A stretch of DNA of 64,000 bases, from positions 25,893,426 through 25,957,425 of the forward strand of contig CP141136.1 in NCBI GenBank assembly GCA_035236585.1, given 5' to 3'. Below the pieces are notes generated by a model, which saw only the letters and a program-made list of their open reading frames with translations, was not told where the DNA came from and searched no databases. The first letter of the stretch is position 1. Every line of letters starts with the position of its first letter. Shown here in pieces: positions 1 through 11,454 of the stretch. Source of the DNA: Warburgia ugandensis (lineage: Eukaryota > Streptophyta > Magnoliopsida > Canellales > Canellaceae). The translations under genes and the position numbers were made by a program.

Positions 1-1037
1 AGGTAAACCTTTATGGTTTCTTTCTGATCAAGGAATTTTAAAGAAAGTTTATGGTCTAGGTAAATCCAAGAATTTAAATCTCAGGATCATCCAAGAAGAT
101 TTATGTCCGAGATAGGACCCAGAAGATGGACGGTTCTTAGTACCAAATATCTTGGTCCAAATGTAACATATAGATCCTTCATCCAGTGTTAGGATAAACC
201 AACAGAGAAAATCTACGTCTAAGATGGGACCCAGAAGATGAACACTTGGTACTACCAAACATGTCAGATTAAAGTAACATGTAGATGCTTCGATCAGTGT
301 TAGGATAATCCAATGGACAAGATCAATTTGTAAGATGGGACCCAAAATATGAACAAAAGAGAGCTCTAAAGAAAGTTGGCGGAGATGAACTAAGGCAACA
401 GTAAAGTACCCTGGAGCAGATGAACGTGTTATGCCTTTTGAAGGTTGTCATTTTACAATATTTTGGTCTTATACATCCATCCAGAGTTTGCTTCTCGCCT
501 CTGAAACCTCTTATCTAAAGGTGCAGGTATCTTGATTTGTGTTTGCTGTTTTCAGTTAGCCCCTACACTTTCAATACACTTTGCACGTAGTCTTCCAAAT
601 TCAGTTTATTCATAAGTTGTCCCCAACTTCTAAAATGATTTTTCTATAAGCGCTGATGCTGGAAACTGAAGAGGAGCCTTGGCAGGCAGTTGAGTTGTTG
701 CCATGTGACCTTGAGATCATATATTTAAGGCATGGAAACAGCCTCTTGCAAAATGCAAACGGCTTTCTTTCTCATTTACTTATGAAAACCAGTTTTGGAA
801 ATTAGAAGGCAACTTATGGACTAAGTAAATTTGAGTCGCTATTATGTAGACCATCCTTAAAGTGTTGGGGCTGATCACAAACCGTGTTGTGCTTTACGCT
901 TGTGCTTTCTTCTTTATCATTGTCCAATGCCTTCCATTAGGATTTCAACAATTTCCATTAATGTCCACTATGTTATCTCCTTATTTCCTTCGACTCAATA
1001 TGTCATGTTTCCTGAACCAATCTCTTTTCAAGTTGTT
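1..1037. repeat. Left arm of duplicated locus A
   Basis: Anonymous non-coding DNA present twice in the window. Positions 1-496 align with 15313-15821, and 497-1037 align with 23211-23739; the two stretches of the second copy are separated by an inserted LINE. The first ~350 bases also belong to a shorter repeat family found again near 9870, 13535, 15298 and 24369 (shared phrases such as aaaataccttggtgat and ggaactttaaagaaa). I see no convincing coding sequence; the short ORFs on both strands are unlike any family I know. The right end of this arm is the insertion point of the copia element. Confidence 0.8.
673..763 (+). mobile_element. Old Au-type SINE relic (5' half)
   Basis: Starts ggagccttggca and runs through gccatgtgaccttgag to cagcctcttgcaaaatgca, the 5' half of the SINE that recurs across the window. 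The copy at 23391-23471 in locus B has the same break point, so this insertion predates the locus duplication. No 3' half and no clear target duplication are visible. Confidence 0.65.
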
Positions 1038-1290
1038 TGTTGAGAAATGTGCAGAGTTCTGATATCACTATTGCGGAAGCTACTGATGCAATCTAGATAT
1101 AACGATCTGTACAGATTTAGCCACCAAATATGGGAATCTGAGATCACACATGCATAAACACAGAGATTTACGTGGTTCAGCCTGATCTGGCCTACGTCTA
1201 CGGGAAAAGAGAAAAACCTCACTAGATTGAATAGGAATATAATGGAGGAGGAGGAGGATCACAACCAAATCCTCTCTCTCTCTCTCTCAC
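1038..1290 (-). repeat. Truncated 3' LTR of the copia element
   Basis: About 250 bp match 8703-8945 (ctgatatcactattg, acacagagatttacgtgg, ggaatacaatggagg). After a CT-rich run (~1271-1289) it passes straight into RNase H coding sequence, so U3, the polypurine tract and the end of pol are gone. The CT run is the likely deletion break point. Confidence 0.85.
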
Positions 1291-1543
1291 AACATCTCAT
1301 TGCTAGCTTCAGCTACGACAATATACTCTGCTTCTATTGTCGATAAAGCAACATACTTCTGCAACTTGACTGCCAAGATACAGCTCCCCTTTCAAAAGTG
1401 AATAAAAATCCTAATGTTGATTTTCTGCCATCCAAATCTCCTGCCATGTCTGCATCTATGTATCCTTCCAAGACAGGTTCTGATTCTCCGAAACACAAGC
1501 ACAACTTGGATGTGCCCTTAAGATACCTCAAGATCCACTTCAC
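1290..1543 (-). pseudogene. copia RNase H fragment
   Basis: Minus-strand reading gives the copia RNase H region: MKWILRYLKGTSKLCL, then YIDADMAGDLDGRKSTLGFLF and the AEASNEM-like end near 1300. The DADMAGD stretch is the usual D-x-DWAGD active-site segment with W changed to M. It is joined upstream to RT sequence with the middle of RT missing, and downstream to LTR sequence. Confidence 0.8.
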
Positions 1544-2330
1544 TACTTCCCAGTGATCTCAAGATCCACTTCAAAACCTTCAGGTTGTTCCATGTAGATA
1601 TCTTCCTCTAAATCTCCATGAAGAAATGCAATTTTCACGTCCATCTGTTCAAGCTCCAAATTTAAGCTAGCAACCAATCCGAGTACACTTCGGATTGAAG
1701 TCATCTTCACCACCAGTAAGAATATCTCATAAAAATCGATTCCTTTCATTTGTTCGAAGCCTTTAACGACCAATCGAGCATTGTGCTTTGCTAGCTTTCC
1801 ACTGCCATCCTTCTTGAGCTTGAACACTCATTTATTCTTCAGTAGTCTCTTGCCCTTAGGAAGCTTCGCTAACTCGTAAGTCTTGTTCTTTTGCAGTGAG
1901 TCAAATTCCTCCTGCATAGCTTGCATCCATTTACTCGTCTACATGACTTTCTGCTTCATGGAAACTTCCTGGCTCCCCCTCTTCAATAAGTGTGATATAC
2001 TCTGATTTCGGATATCTTTTTGAGGGAATTAGTACACGGCCTCTCGAAGATTTATGTGGATGAGGCTCATGATCTTCTAGTTGAGGGATTTCTTCATCTT
2101 CTGATTGTTGTGATGATCCTGCAGCTTCTGGTGGAGGAGGTTGCTGCTCCTCCTGCTCAACGCCTTCTGCATCCTCGTCTTCTTCTGCTTCTGGAAGGTC
2201 ATCCTGCATGTTGTTAGTGGCGAATTGTACTGGTGCAGGATCTAGAACAATATCTAGAGCACTGAGACTTTCTTTATTGGACTTGGTGGGTTTTTCAAAG
2301 TCCACGTAGAACTGGTTCTCGTGGAATACA
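1543..2330 (-). pseudogene. copia reverse transcriptase N-terminal part
   Basis: Read on the minus strand, 2305-1931 is the acidic/proline linker before RT (PPPPEAAGSSQQSEDEE), and 1827-1543 carries ARLVVKGFEQMKGIDF and MDVKIAFLHGDLEEDIYMEQ, both typical of copia RT. The catalytic YVDDML block and following sequence are absent: the reading jumps from GFEVDLE to the segment just before RNase H. A stop splits the two parts. Confidence 0.85.
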
Positions 2331-2339
2331 ACGTCTCTA

Positions 2340-3580
2340 CTTCTAATGACCTTTTTAGCCTCTGAATCCTACAACCTATATCCAAATTCGTTGTCTCTAT
2401 AGCCGATGGAGATACACTTTGTTGACTTGAGGTCGAGCTTTTGTCTTAACTCCTTGGGTATATGCACAAAAGCTTTGCATTCGAACACCCTCAAGTGTTT
2501 GTAAGAAACTTTCTTACCAGACCACACCTTCTCTGGAACTTCAAAATTCAACGGTGTTGATGTGATCTGTTGATGAGGTAGCAGGCAGTTCGTATAGCTT
2601 CTCCCCAGAATGGCTTAGGCAGCTTAGCCATATTGAACATGCCTCTAACTTGTTCCACAATGGTCCGATTCATTCTTTCAGCAACCCCATTGTGTTATGT
2701 GGTACGTGGGACCGTCTTCTCATGTCAAATACCGCAATCAGTGCAGTATGCCTTGAACTCTCTCGAAGTTTATTCTCCTCCATTATCTGTTTGTAGACAC
2801 TTCAATTTCTTTCATGTTTGCCTCCCCACCATCGCATGAGATTTCTTGAAGTGCTCGAATACCTAGTCCTTAGTTCTTACGAAATATACTCACACCTTTC
2901 TAGAAGCATCATCTAAAAATGTTACAAAATATTTGTTTCCTCCTAAAGACTCCTCTTCTATGGGACCACATACATCAAAGTACATCAAACTCAAGACTTT
3001 TTTCCTTTTATTACTAGGAGAAGAGAATACAACTTTATGTTGCTTGCCAAACAAACAATAATTGCAAGGGTTGAGAGTTATACTTTTGGCTATTTTGATG
3101 AATTACTTCTTAGTAAGTGTGAATAGCCATTTCTCTCCCATGTGTTCAAGTCTTTTTTTGGCAATGCTTTATCCTCCACTGCATTGAGACTATCTTCCCA
3201 TATCTTCGTGACAGTCTTGTACAGGGTGCTGCATATATGCCCTATTGCTATGATCATCGCACCTTTCATCAGTTTCCAAGTACTATTACCGAAATACTTT
3301 GTGTAGCCTTGTCTATCAAGTGCTGGGACTGAGATCAGGTTTAGCTTAAGTTCCTATATGTGCCGCACTTCCTTTAGCATCACTGTACAACTAAGGTTTG
3401 TCTTGATCTGCACATATTCAATCCCAATTATTTGAGATGAGTTGTTGTTTCCCATCTTTACGGTGCCAAAGTCTCCTTCCCTATAAGTGGCGTGGTAGGA
3501 GGCAGCTGTGTCTACCACCCACTAAGCTTCACTGTTGGCCACGTGCAGGCAAGCTTCTTCTTCAGTTGTCAATACTGATA
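2340..3580 (-). pseudogene. copia protease and integrase remnant
   Basis: Near 3500 the minus strand reads WVVDTAAS with an H soon after, the copia protease active site (normally DTGAS/DTAASYH). The GAG-pre-integrase region near 3050 (NYCLFGKQHKV) and the integrase core near 2950 (MYFDVCGPIEEESLGG) follow. The integrase C-terminal part near 2550-2369 includes VPEKVWSGKKVSYKHLRVF. Stops and frame changes interrupt it. Confidence 0.8.
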
Positions 3581-3584
3581 TGTC

Positions 3585-4440
3585 CTATGCAATGGTGACA
3601 TTTGTTTCACCATTACCTTTATTTGTCTTATTTTGTCCCATTTCTTTCTTTAGTTTTCGACAATCCTTCTTCATATGTCCTAGAATGCCACAGCGGAAGC
3701 ACATGTATTTCCCCCTTGGCCGGCTCTTGGATATGCCACAATCTTGCGATCTTCCCCTACTACTTTTGATTCTTCCTCGACCTCGACCTCTATTGCTATT
3801 ACTTTCTTTGGTTTTTGTAACCAGGGCATATACTTGTTCTATTCTGGATTCTTTTCTCATAGCCTTCTCATTGAATAGGGCTCTTTGACCATCACCATGG
3901 TTAGTTTGCCTTTTGGAGCTGAGTTGATGAGGAAAATTACCAGGGTCACCCAACTTTCAGGTAAGGAACTTAGCAGTAACAAGGCCTACCCTCTATCCCC
4001 TAGTGGAAACTCTGCTGATACAAGCTAGTTCACTAGGTTCTGAAATTCACTAGTGTGCTCGGCTATTAACGTTCCACTTTTCAACTTCAAATTCACTAGC
4101 CTTTTTATCAACAAGGCTGTGTTGCCTACAGTCTTTGCCTGATACATATTCTCTAGCTTTTTCAAAGAACATAAGCATTTTCTTCTTAGCCTACATGATG
4201 GAAGACACTATGGTCGATCCATTGTCTGATCTGAGCTATAGTTTTCAGGTTCATTTTAGTCCACTCCTTTTTTGAAATACCCTGAAGTCTTTTTCCCTCA
4301 TCATCTAACAATCATGAAGATCTTTATAGTGTAAAAGATTCTTCATTCTAGGTCTCCATAAGGTGTAATTTGTGGCATTAAGTTTTATCATTGCCCCAGT
4401 CATGACATTTGTTGAATCAGATTCCTTCATGGAGTTATGA
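3585..4440 (-). pseudogene. copia gag remnant with zinc knuckle
   Basis: The 3953-3585 segment (minus strand) is arginine/glycine rich (RGRGRGRIKSSRGRSQ) and carries the CX2CX4HX4C zinc knuckle as CFRCGILGHMKKDC. Upstream, to about 4440, the sequence reads as broken gag (UBN2-like) with stops. Gag packages element RNA; this copy is not translatable as one protein. Confidence 0.8.
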
Positions 4441-5294
4441 AGTTTATTTCTAACTTATCTGAGTCTAACCATGAGAAATGAAGTGCACGATTGAGTCCAG
4501 AATGGTAAAAAAAAAGTAGGAGTGGTTAAGGGATGCCCAAGAAATGTTTCTATACAAGGGGTATAATTGTCATTTTTAGTGGGGAAACAATTTAGGGGCA
4601 AAATTGTGAAAAAATTTAGGTACTGTTCAGCGAATACTATTTACTGATACTGTTTAGGGAGACTGTTTAACCTGGTACTGTTCACAAGTTTGACTGTTCA
4701 AGAGTCAACTCAGTCTCTGTTTTTGAGTTGCTACAGTTCATAAGGGTCGCAGTATCAATTTTACAGGCTGCTATTTTTGGATTTTATATAAAAGGGATAC
4801 GAAGAAAACCCTAACCTGTTTTAGGTTCTGCACCTGCAGTTGCGATTCTCCCTTTGTGGCTGCAGCTTCTCTTCTCTAGATTTGTCATGTTGCTTCTTCT
4901 CCTGGTGTGGCTTTACCAAATCAACTCTGGCAACAACTTCCAGTGGCAGCTTCACTGTAATATCCTTAATTTTTAGGATAAAATAGGAAATTATTAAATA
5001 AATTAAAATAAAAATTTATGGATGAAATTTTTTCCTGAAAACATAAGAATTAGCTCGTCGATACGAATCCAACGCCACCAAGAACGCGAGAAACGGAGCT
5101 CAAACGAGGGAGTTATGAGCCGTCAAAGTTGGAAGGGCAAATTGGTCATTTGATAGAGGCGTGTTAGACAGGGGTCCAAATTGATACTGGCACCCCGTCT
5201 TCCACACGTCTCTACCAGTGTCGGAAAAATCGCCGGAGAGACGTGGAAAGAGACGTGTGGGGAAGAGTTTCTCTTCCCCAAGACTCTAAAACCC

Positions 5295-5460
5295 TATATC
5301 TATGCTCCTCTAGGAGCCAAAACGCTCCACTTTGAGCGTTTTCTCTGAGTTTTTACGCAAAACCCTAGCCCTGCAAAACTTGGATTTTCCGGCGAGTGGA
5401 GCCTCGGCAACACGAGCAACTCCGGCCAGGTGCAAGGTAAGCCTCAAACCTATGTTTTTC
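5295..5460 (+). promoter_or_regulatory. Possible LTR promoter and splice donor
   Basis: A TATA-like run, tatatct (5295-5301), is followed by aaccctagccctg and a good splice-donor-like site gcaag|gtaagc near 5436. The other two solo LTRs show a TATA box followed by a similar AG|GTAG/GTAAG site. No transcript evidence is available. Confidence 0.35.
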
Positions 5461-5826
5461 GTCTTTATTAAATAGAAAAACATTTAGGAAAACATTTAAA
5501 AAATTAGGAAAAATCAGATTTTTAGGAACCTGTGTGCACGCTACTGTTGGAGCGTGATTTCACGGATCAAACCTAGTCCGTTTGAAAATTGCACCGTCCA
5601 ACTAGTGCACAAGAGACCCAAGAGCATACCCTTTAAATTTGGGAGTGATCCAACGGTGGATTTCTCCAGAAAACCCAAAAACCAGTACCTAGGGAGGATT
5701 TTAGGAACTTGGGAAAAATCATTTTAAAACCATAGTTTTTGGAAAAATCAGTGCAAAAGGAGGGCATAAATGGATTCTAGAGAGAATTCTGAAGAAAATG
5801 ACGCAAAAATCAAGCAAAACGGAGCT

Positions 5827-6192
5827 CTATAGCTCCGCTGGAGGCGACCGGAATCCGGTCGTCTTCTCCGGCGTCGGTGCCCTGGCGCTGACGCCAGGAC
5901 GCACTCGGTGACGCCTGAGAGATGACGTCACACGACGTCGTCGTCGCACGCGTGCACAGCGCCGCGCGCATGCGGGGGAGAAGCCAGTTGGCTGTCGCAG
6001 CGGGGCCGGGACGCGGCTCGTCCCGTGCGGCTTCTGCGTCGGCGTGCGTCTTCGTGCGCAGATATACGCCGGTGTAAACCGGCGGAAAAGGGCGCCGCCG
6101 GTATAAACCACCTTATGGTGGTCTGGCAGGCCCCATTTGAGGGTAGTTTTCACTAAAACTTGATTTTTGGGAGCTAGAGAGGTCCAAATCAC
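5827..6192. other. GC- and CpG-rich block in solo LTR 1
   Basis: This block is strongly CpG rich in otherwise AT-rich DNA. It includes the palindrome TGACGTCA (5933-5940), the core of bZIP binding sites, followed by further ACGTC repeats. Solo LTR 3 has a GC-rich block at nearly the same distance from its start (27540-27790 on the minus strand); solo LTR 2 does not. The ORFs it holds are by-products of the composition. Confidence 0.6.
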
Positions 6193-7380
6193 GATCCGGA
6201 AGAGGCGTTGTGACCGTATTGACGACGCGGACCTAGTTTTAACTTAAAAACTTAGAAATGACAACTTTTTCTTTAGAAAAATTTTAAAATAGTGATATGA
6301 CATGTACAGGTGCACTTGAATATACCAGTTAAAGGGAGTTATTAGCAAGCTAGTGGTCTCACACTGAGGTAGGTGACGACAACTAATGTTTTGCCTTGAT
6401 TTTTAAACCATGTTTAAACATAGCATCATGTGTGACTGTGTTTTAAAAATGCAATTATTATTTACCGTGGATTTCATGCGACATTGCGTACAGGATGATT
6501 ATTCCAAATTGAAATCTTTTACTGAATAAACTTATTTAAAATGCTTTTACAAGCATGATGTAAATTAGTTATGCTTAATTAGAGACTTATTTCTTATTAT
6601 GTATATAGAAAATGCATAGATTTACATGAAAATGAGAATAGAGGCTTAGTAGCTGGTCCTTTTATAGGCTAACCCCAGGATGAGGGGCATGTCTTGGGGA
6701 TTGCAAGCTATAAGTGCTCTTGAGTTTTAGCATATACATATGATTTCCGTGTTTTATATTTGATGACGGGTGCTCTCGCCCGGTGGGCGTCATGCTAGGA
6801 AGGATAGGGCCGGCCACCCACCTTCCGAGATTATGATGTGATGAGTTTGTGATATGATAGACACCTGCCCATAGATGGCATTCGGTTGGGGTTTGGTAAC
6901 ATGGATAGTCCACACTACCGGTCTGAGCCTTTCCATGGGGACAGACGCTAAGTCTCCCGTTATGGTGTCGACGGGGAGCGGCGGTGGTTGATATCCATGG
7001 AGGGTTGCCACTGCAGCATGATGGCCCATATTTTTATTATGTGTGCATGTATGATGAGCATGGTTATGGATGATATGCCTGGGTGTGACGACACTCAGAG
7101 GTTGACTACGTGTACTCCTGATTAGGGATGTTAGTGCGATGTAGTGGGACCCATTACCTTAGGGTGCCCTTATTCTTGTTGTATGCTCCATTTTATTGAT
7201 TCATGTCATGTTTTAACTCCTTGAATTTTATGTTTTAGCATATGAAATAAATTGGCATTTATTGAACATGGCATTATGATATCACTATTTTCATAAATGT
7301 TAGATTTTTCATCAGTACTGTTCATTATTTCTTTCATTTATTACATTAATTGTCTATGTACCTACACAAGCGATAGCTTG

Positions 7381-7412
7381 CTGAGGCATTGCTTTGTTTT
7401 GCAATGCCTTAG
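7381..7412 (+). other. Hairpin near 3' end of solo LTR 1
   Basis: CTGAGGCATTGC and GCAATGCCTTAG form a 12-bp stem (one G.T pair) around an 8-base loop, tttgtttt. It follows the conserved phrase acaagcgatagcttg. Equivalent hairpins lie in the other two solo LTRs at the matching place. Confidence 0.75.
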
Positions 7413-8450
7413 ATCTCGAGCACGACACCAGGAAAGGAAAAGCGGTTGATAAACCTTGAGAGCTGCTGAAGACTAGTTTTCCCTATAGTTTTAGACAGTA
7501 ATGTGAGTCATTAGAGTGGATTATCTTTTGAATTTTATTATGGACTGCATACTTTATAATTGGATGTGATTTAAATCTTTGGACATATGTTGGACATTTA
7601 TATAGGATGTTTGATGGATAGACCCTGGGCCATATTATTATTGTCTTTTGGACGTTTATTTGATTTAAAATAAAGGCGCCTATTTATTTGACGTTGATTT
7701 ATACGCGGATTATTTAATTATGTTTAAATTACATGTCTGCCATTTTGAGAAAGGAAAATTAACACCCGGAGTTTTAAGATAGGTTTAGTAAAATGTTAAA
7801 TAAATCTTTTCTCATGGGATCCCAAATGCTCTTATTTAAAATGCCATTATTATGTATGTATATATAAAATAAAATAATAATAAAAAAATTTGTCTTAAAA
7901 ATCCGGGGTGTTACATTCACCAACTTAGTTTTGGCAAAAACTTCCAGTGGTAGCTTCACCAAATCAATTCCAACAACATTTTTTGGTGGCAAAGTCACCA
8001 TATCAGCCCCCGTGTCATCAGATCTTTCTAGTTTTCTCCTACTAATGCAACTTGCCACCAGATGAGTTGATTTTTGTTTTTTTTGTTTTCCAAGGAGGGC
8101 TGGCAGCTTCACTGCCGCTAGTCCAGATCTCCTTCTTCTCCCCCCTTTTTTCTTTTCTTTCTTTGCTGTTGGCTCAGATCTTCGAAATGCACTACATCTT
8201 AGATCTAGGAATTCTCAGAGTTGTGATCTCACTAATCTGGGGTGTTCTCTGATGTGAGATGTCGAATCTAGAATATCTGCGATCAGGTGCGTTCTTTGGT
8301 CTAGAACAGACTTCACTCTGGGATGTTTTCAGATCTGGGCTCTATGATCTGGATTTGCTCGGATCTGGAGCATGCTCTAATGCTCTTATATGGAATTAGG
8401 CTTTCTAGACTCAGATCTGGTTTTTCCAATCTAAACTGGGCTGCTCGTCG

Positions 8451-8680
8451 GCCTAGGTTGGATTTAGACTAGGATGGACTGGGTCAGTCTCCTTGGCCTG
8501 GGCTAGATCTGGATTGGGCTTGCCTAGACTACATCTGGATTGGGCTGGGCCGGTCTCCTCAGCCTAGGCTAGATTTGGATTAGGCTAGGCTGGTCTCCTC
8601 GGCTTGGGCTAGAACTGCACTAGGCCGACCCGCTCTTCTTGGCCTGGGCTAGATCTGGATTAGGCTAGGCCAATCTGAAT
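8451..8680. repeat. ~40-bp tandem repeats in copia leader
   Basis: About five imperfect units of the type ggcctgggctagatctggat plus gggctgggccggtctcctc lie directly next to the primer-binding site, in the 5' leader of the copia element (minus strand). Units vary by substitutions and small indels. Confidence 0.7.
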
Positions 8681-8688
8681 CTGGCCCA

Positions 8689-8700
8689 GCTTTGATACCA
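8689..8700 (-). promoter_or_regulatory. Primer-binding site, initiator-Met tRNA
   Basis: On the minus strand the sequence just inside the LTR reads TGGTATCAAAGC, matching the usual plant copia primer-binding site TGGTATCAGAGC except for one base. It lies two bases from the LTR end at 8703, which fixes the orientation. Confidence 0.85.
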
Positions 8701-8702
8701 CT

Positions 8703-9232
8703 TGTTGAGAAATGTATGGAGCTCTGATATCACTATTGTGGAAGCTACTGTTGTGATCAAGATCTAACGATCTATATAGATCTAGCCACCAGATTTGGGA
8801 ATCTGAGATCACACATACATAAACACAGAGATTTACGTGGTTTGGCTTGATCTGGGCTACGTCTACGAGAAAAGAGAAAAACATTAACTAGATTGAATAG
8901 GAATACAATGGAGGAGGAGGATGATCACAACCAAATCCTCACTCGACTCTACTATCTCTCACACTCTTTTCTCTCTTCAAATTAACTGATTTGTTTTTTA
9001 CACCCATACCGGTAGAGATCGGATCTCCCCTATTTATAGGGTGCAGATGATCCGATTGTCAAGATCTGCACATTGCAGATCTTGACAAATCACAGTTTCT
9101 GCTTGCCAATTTTTTAGTTGGTGCCGATTTTTTACTGTTCTTTCGGTGATGAATTCCAATTTGTCTACACAAAATATTGACTTTTGTTGCTGTGTTTCGA
9201 ACTTTGTAGATGTTAGGGGTATGGACCCATCA
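8703..9232 (-). repeat. 5' LTR of the copia element
   Basis: About 530 bp; read on the minus strand it starts TGATGGGTCC and ends CATTTCTCAACA. It contains a TATA-like ctatttatag (plus strand) near 9030 and inverted copies of caagatctgca. A related, truncated LTR lies at 54325-54692 in the other orientation. Confidence 0.9.
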
Positions 9233-9237
9233 TTGTT

Positions 9238-10686
9238 CAGGTCCAGCTATGGGTTAAGCTTTTCTAATTAGATTTTCTCTGTGAGTCCATTTCTATCTTG
9301 GAACCATTACTTAGAAATAATTGCTTTGTTTCACCATGTAGGAAGAAGCTTTCAATGTATGCTTAAGGAACAAATGTAATAATGGATTTAGGTGATCAAA
9401 ATAACAATATCTGGTCATATCCCTTTTCTATCGGCAATTGTTTGTTGCTTACATTTGTTTTGTCCTTTCGCTTACTTTACTCCTTTGTTCTGGTCATGTG
9501 AGCATGTTCCGGTGTTCTCCAATCCCATAGTGTGATCTTGCCTACAGTATAACATTTTATTCTCCTTAAATGAGCTATCAAAATTGTAAAGAAGAAGAAA
9601 AGGTTGGTTGCCAAGTTCGAATTCAGACTCACAAAGACATCTCCTTTGGAGATATGCAACTATCTACGGAGAATGATGGATTTGTGAAAGAAATTCTTGA
9701 TATGCAAAGACAAAGATTTGAAAGTGTTGTATTATAATATTCAGCACTGATCTTGTAGGGTTGTTCTTCACATATAACTATATCCTAATTTAAACGATTA
9801 TGTCTGCCGCTTAGCACTCAACATTCCTCCGAGGTTTACCCTTTCCTTCTTTTAGCCATTAACAAAATACCTTGGTGATATGTACATCTTTACGGTTTCT
9901 TTGTGAGCAAGGAACTTAAAAAGAAATTTTATGAAACTTAACCACGTAAATCCAAGAATTTACATCTCAAGATCATCCAACAAAGAAGATCAATGTCTGA
10001 GACAGGACTAGAAGATGAATGGTTTGTAGTACCAAACATCTAGGTCTATATGAACATGTAGATCCTTCATCTAGTGTTAGGATATTCCAACAGAGAATAT
10101 CTATGTCTGAGATGGGGCCTAGAAGATGAAGGATTGGTAGTACCAAACATGTCGGTCAAATATGACGATGGATCTTTCCATCTAGTGTTAGGATAATCCA
10201 ATGGAGAAGATCTATGGGCAAGATGGGACCCAGAAGATGAACAGATTCATGTAGAAAACATTTGGGTCCACTTATAGTAGAAACCAGACAAGGTAAGAAT
10301 TTCTACTAGAAGGTTAAAAAAGTTTGATTGCACTTCATGGCTTCCTTTCTCAGATAAAAAAAACTTATCAAAAGTGCTTTGATGTGGCTCACCTCATTCA
10401 TCCAATTCTCTACTCTATTTTTAACCACTATATGGTGTTTCTGTGTTAGAACTTTTTCAATGGATGGCCTAGACTGCTGCATAATTGTTCCATTTTGTAT
10501 GCGTGCTATTTATGGGGTAGTTGCACTTAATCTTCACATGGTCAGGGCTAGAGCAAGTCAAGGCAGTATTTTTCCTTCTTCTATCATTACGAAAAGTATG
10601 CTCTTTGCTATTTTTATAGAGTTGTAAAGGGAAGTGGTTGAGGTCCTTCCGTGGTGTTGAAGATGGTTTTGTTGATTCAAATTGGG
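9238..10686. repeat. Right arm of duplicated locus A
   Basis: Aligns with 23740-24885 of locus B, with a ~350-base segment present here (about 10090-10440) and missing there. It contains another copy of the short repeat family (about 9870-10260). It ends where an RTE fragment begins (ggggtggggct|caatgcc), while locus B continues with unrelated sequence. No gene is recognised. Confidence 0.75.
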
Positions 10687-11440
10687 GTGGGGCTCAATGC
10701 CAATCCTTGGTGCAATCTTATAGTGATAGGTAAATCACCAATCTCTCCACTAGTACTCTTAACATTTGTAACCTCTCTCTCATACATATCCTTAATTATG
10801 TCTATATATCATCGTGAAAGTTGTCGTCATGTGACCTTGAGGTCACAAGTTCAAGGCGTAGAATCAGCCTCTTGCAAAATGCAAGGTAAGGCTGCCTACT
10901 ATAGGCCCTTGTGGTCCGCCCCTTCCTCGGACCTCACATAGGTAGGAGCTTCGTGCACCAGGGCTGCCCCCTTTTATACCATCGTGAAATTCCTTTCTCA
11001 CCCAACACCAACCTTATTAACTCCCTAAGGACCCTATTATAAGCTTTTTGTAGGTCAATAAAGATAATGTGGAGGTCCTTCCTCCTCTCGCTATACTTCT
11101 TTGTTAATTGTCTAAGTAAAAAAACATTTTCCATAGTAGACTTTTCTAGCATGAAACCAAATTGGTTTTCCAATACACTCATCTCATGTCATAGTCTCTT
11201 CTCAATCAATCTTTTCCAAAGTTTCATGGTATGACTCATAAGTTTGATCCTACAATAATTAGTAAAACATTGTATATCTACTTTATTCTTATAAATTGAT
11301 ATAATAGAACTTTTCCTCTACTCATCTGACATTTTCTTTGATTCTACAATCTTGTTAAACAACTTTGTCAGCCAAACTGCTCCAGTATTTCACATATACT
11401 CCCAAAACTCTATTGGTATACCATCATGCCCTATACAATT
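10687..11440 (-). mobile_element. RTE LINE fragment (RT domain), split by a SINE
   Basis: Homologous to 16695-17250 of the RTE in locus B. Minus-strand reading of 11182-10990 gives ENQFGFMLEKSTMENVFLL, KKYSERRKDLHIIFIDLQKA and YNRVLRELI, the RT fingers/palm region of RTE elements. Both ends are truncated and frames are broken. The Au-type SINE at 10820-10980 interrupts it. Confidence 0.85.
10820..10980 (+). mobile_element. Au-type SINE, 5'-truncated
   Basis: Runs from gttgtcgtcatgtgacc through the B-box-like ttcaaggcg and cagcctcttgcaaaatgca to gggctgccccctttta. It is flanked by the 9-bp duplication atcgtgaaa (10811-10819 and 10981-10989). The tRNA-like start (ggagccttggcgcaa) is missing although the target duplication is intact, so truncation happened at insertion. 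Confidence 0.88.
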
Positions 11441-11454
11441 CATCAAATTATCTG

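Larger units (their letters stand above)
4956..7915 (+). mobile_element. Solo LTR 1, chromovirus-type (Tekay/Del-like), 2,960 bp
   Basis: Begins TGTAATATCC, ends GGGGTGTTACA, and is flanked by the exact 5-bp duplication ttcac (4951-4955 and 7916-7920). It is inserted in the gag/leader part of the copia element. It has no gag-pol and no internal second LTR, so it is a solo LTR left by LTR-LTR recombination. Solo LTRs at 17510-21831 and 25675-28649 share terminal motifs and internal blocks. Assignment to Tekay/Del rests on long LTRs with TGT(A/G)A...C termini and is inference. A GC-rich block (5827-6192) and a 3' hairpin (7381-7412) stand out. Confidence 0.9.
1038..9232 (-). mobile_element. Ty1/copia retrotransposon, degenerate, with nested solo LTR
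   Basis: The element is flanked by the 5-bp duplication ttgtt (1033-1037 and 9233-9237). Its termini are TG...CA when read on the minus strand. The LTR at 8703-9232 is about 530 bp; the one at 1038-~1290 keeps only the U5 side. A primer-binding site complementary to initiator-Met tRNA sits two bases inside the upstream LTR. Internal order on the minus strand is leader, gag, protease, integrase, RT, RNase H, the copia order. Frame breaks and stops are throughout, and the RT core is missing, so it cannot be autonomous. The paralogous site near 23735-23739 is empty, which confirms both boundaries. Confidence 0.93.

Noticed and set aside
5827-6192. 121-codon arginine-rich minus-strand ORF
   Set aside because: Product of the GC-rich block inside solo LTR 1; not conserved in the other copies.
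7381-7412. LTR hairpin as a bacterial-type terminator or CRISPR repeat
   Set aside because: Plant nuclear LTR context; no spacer array and no prokaryotic genes.
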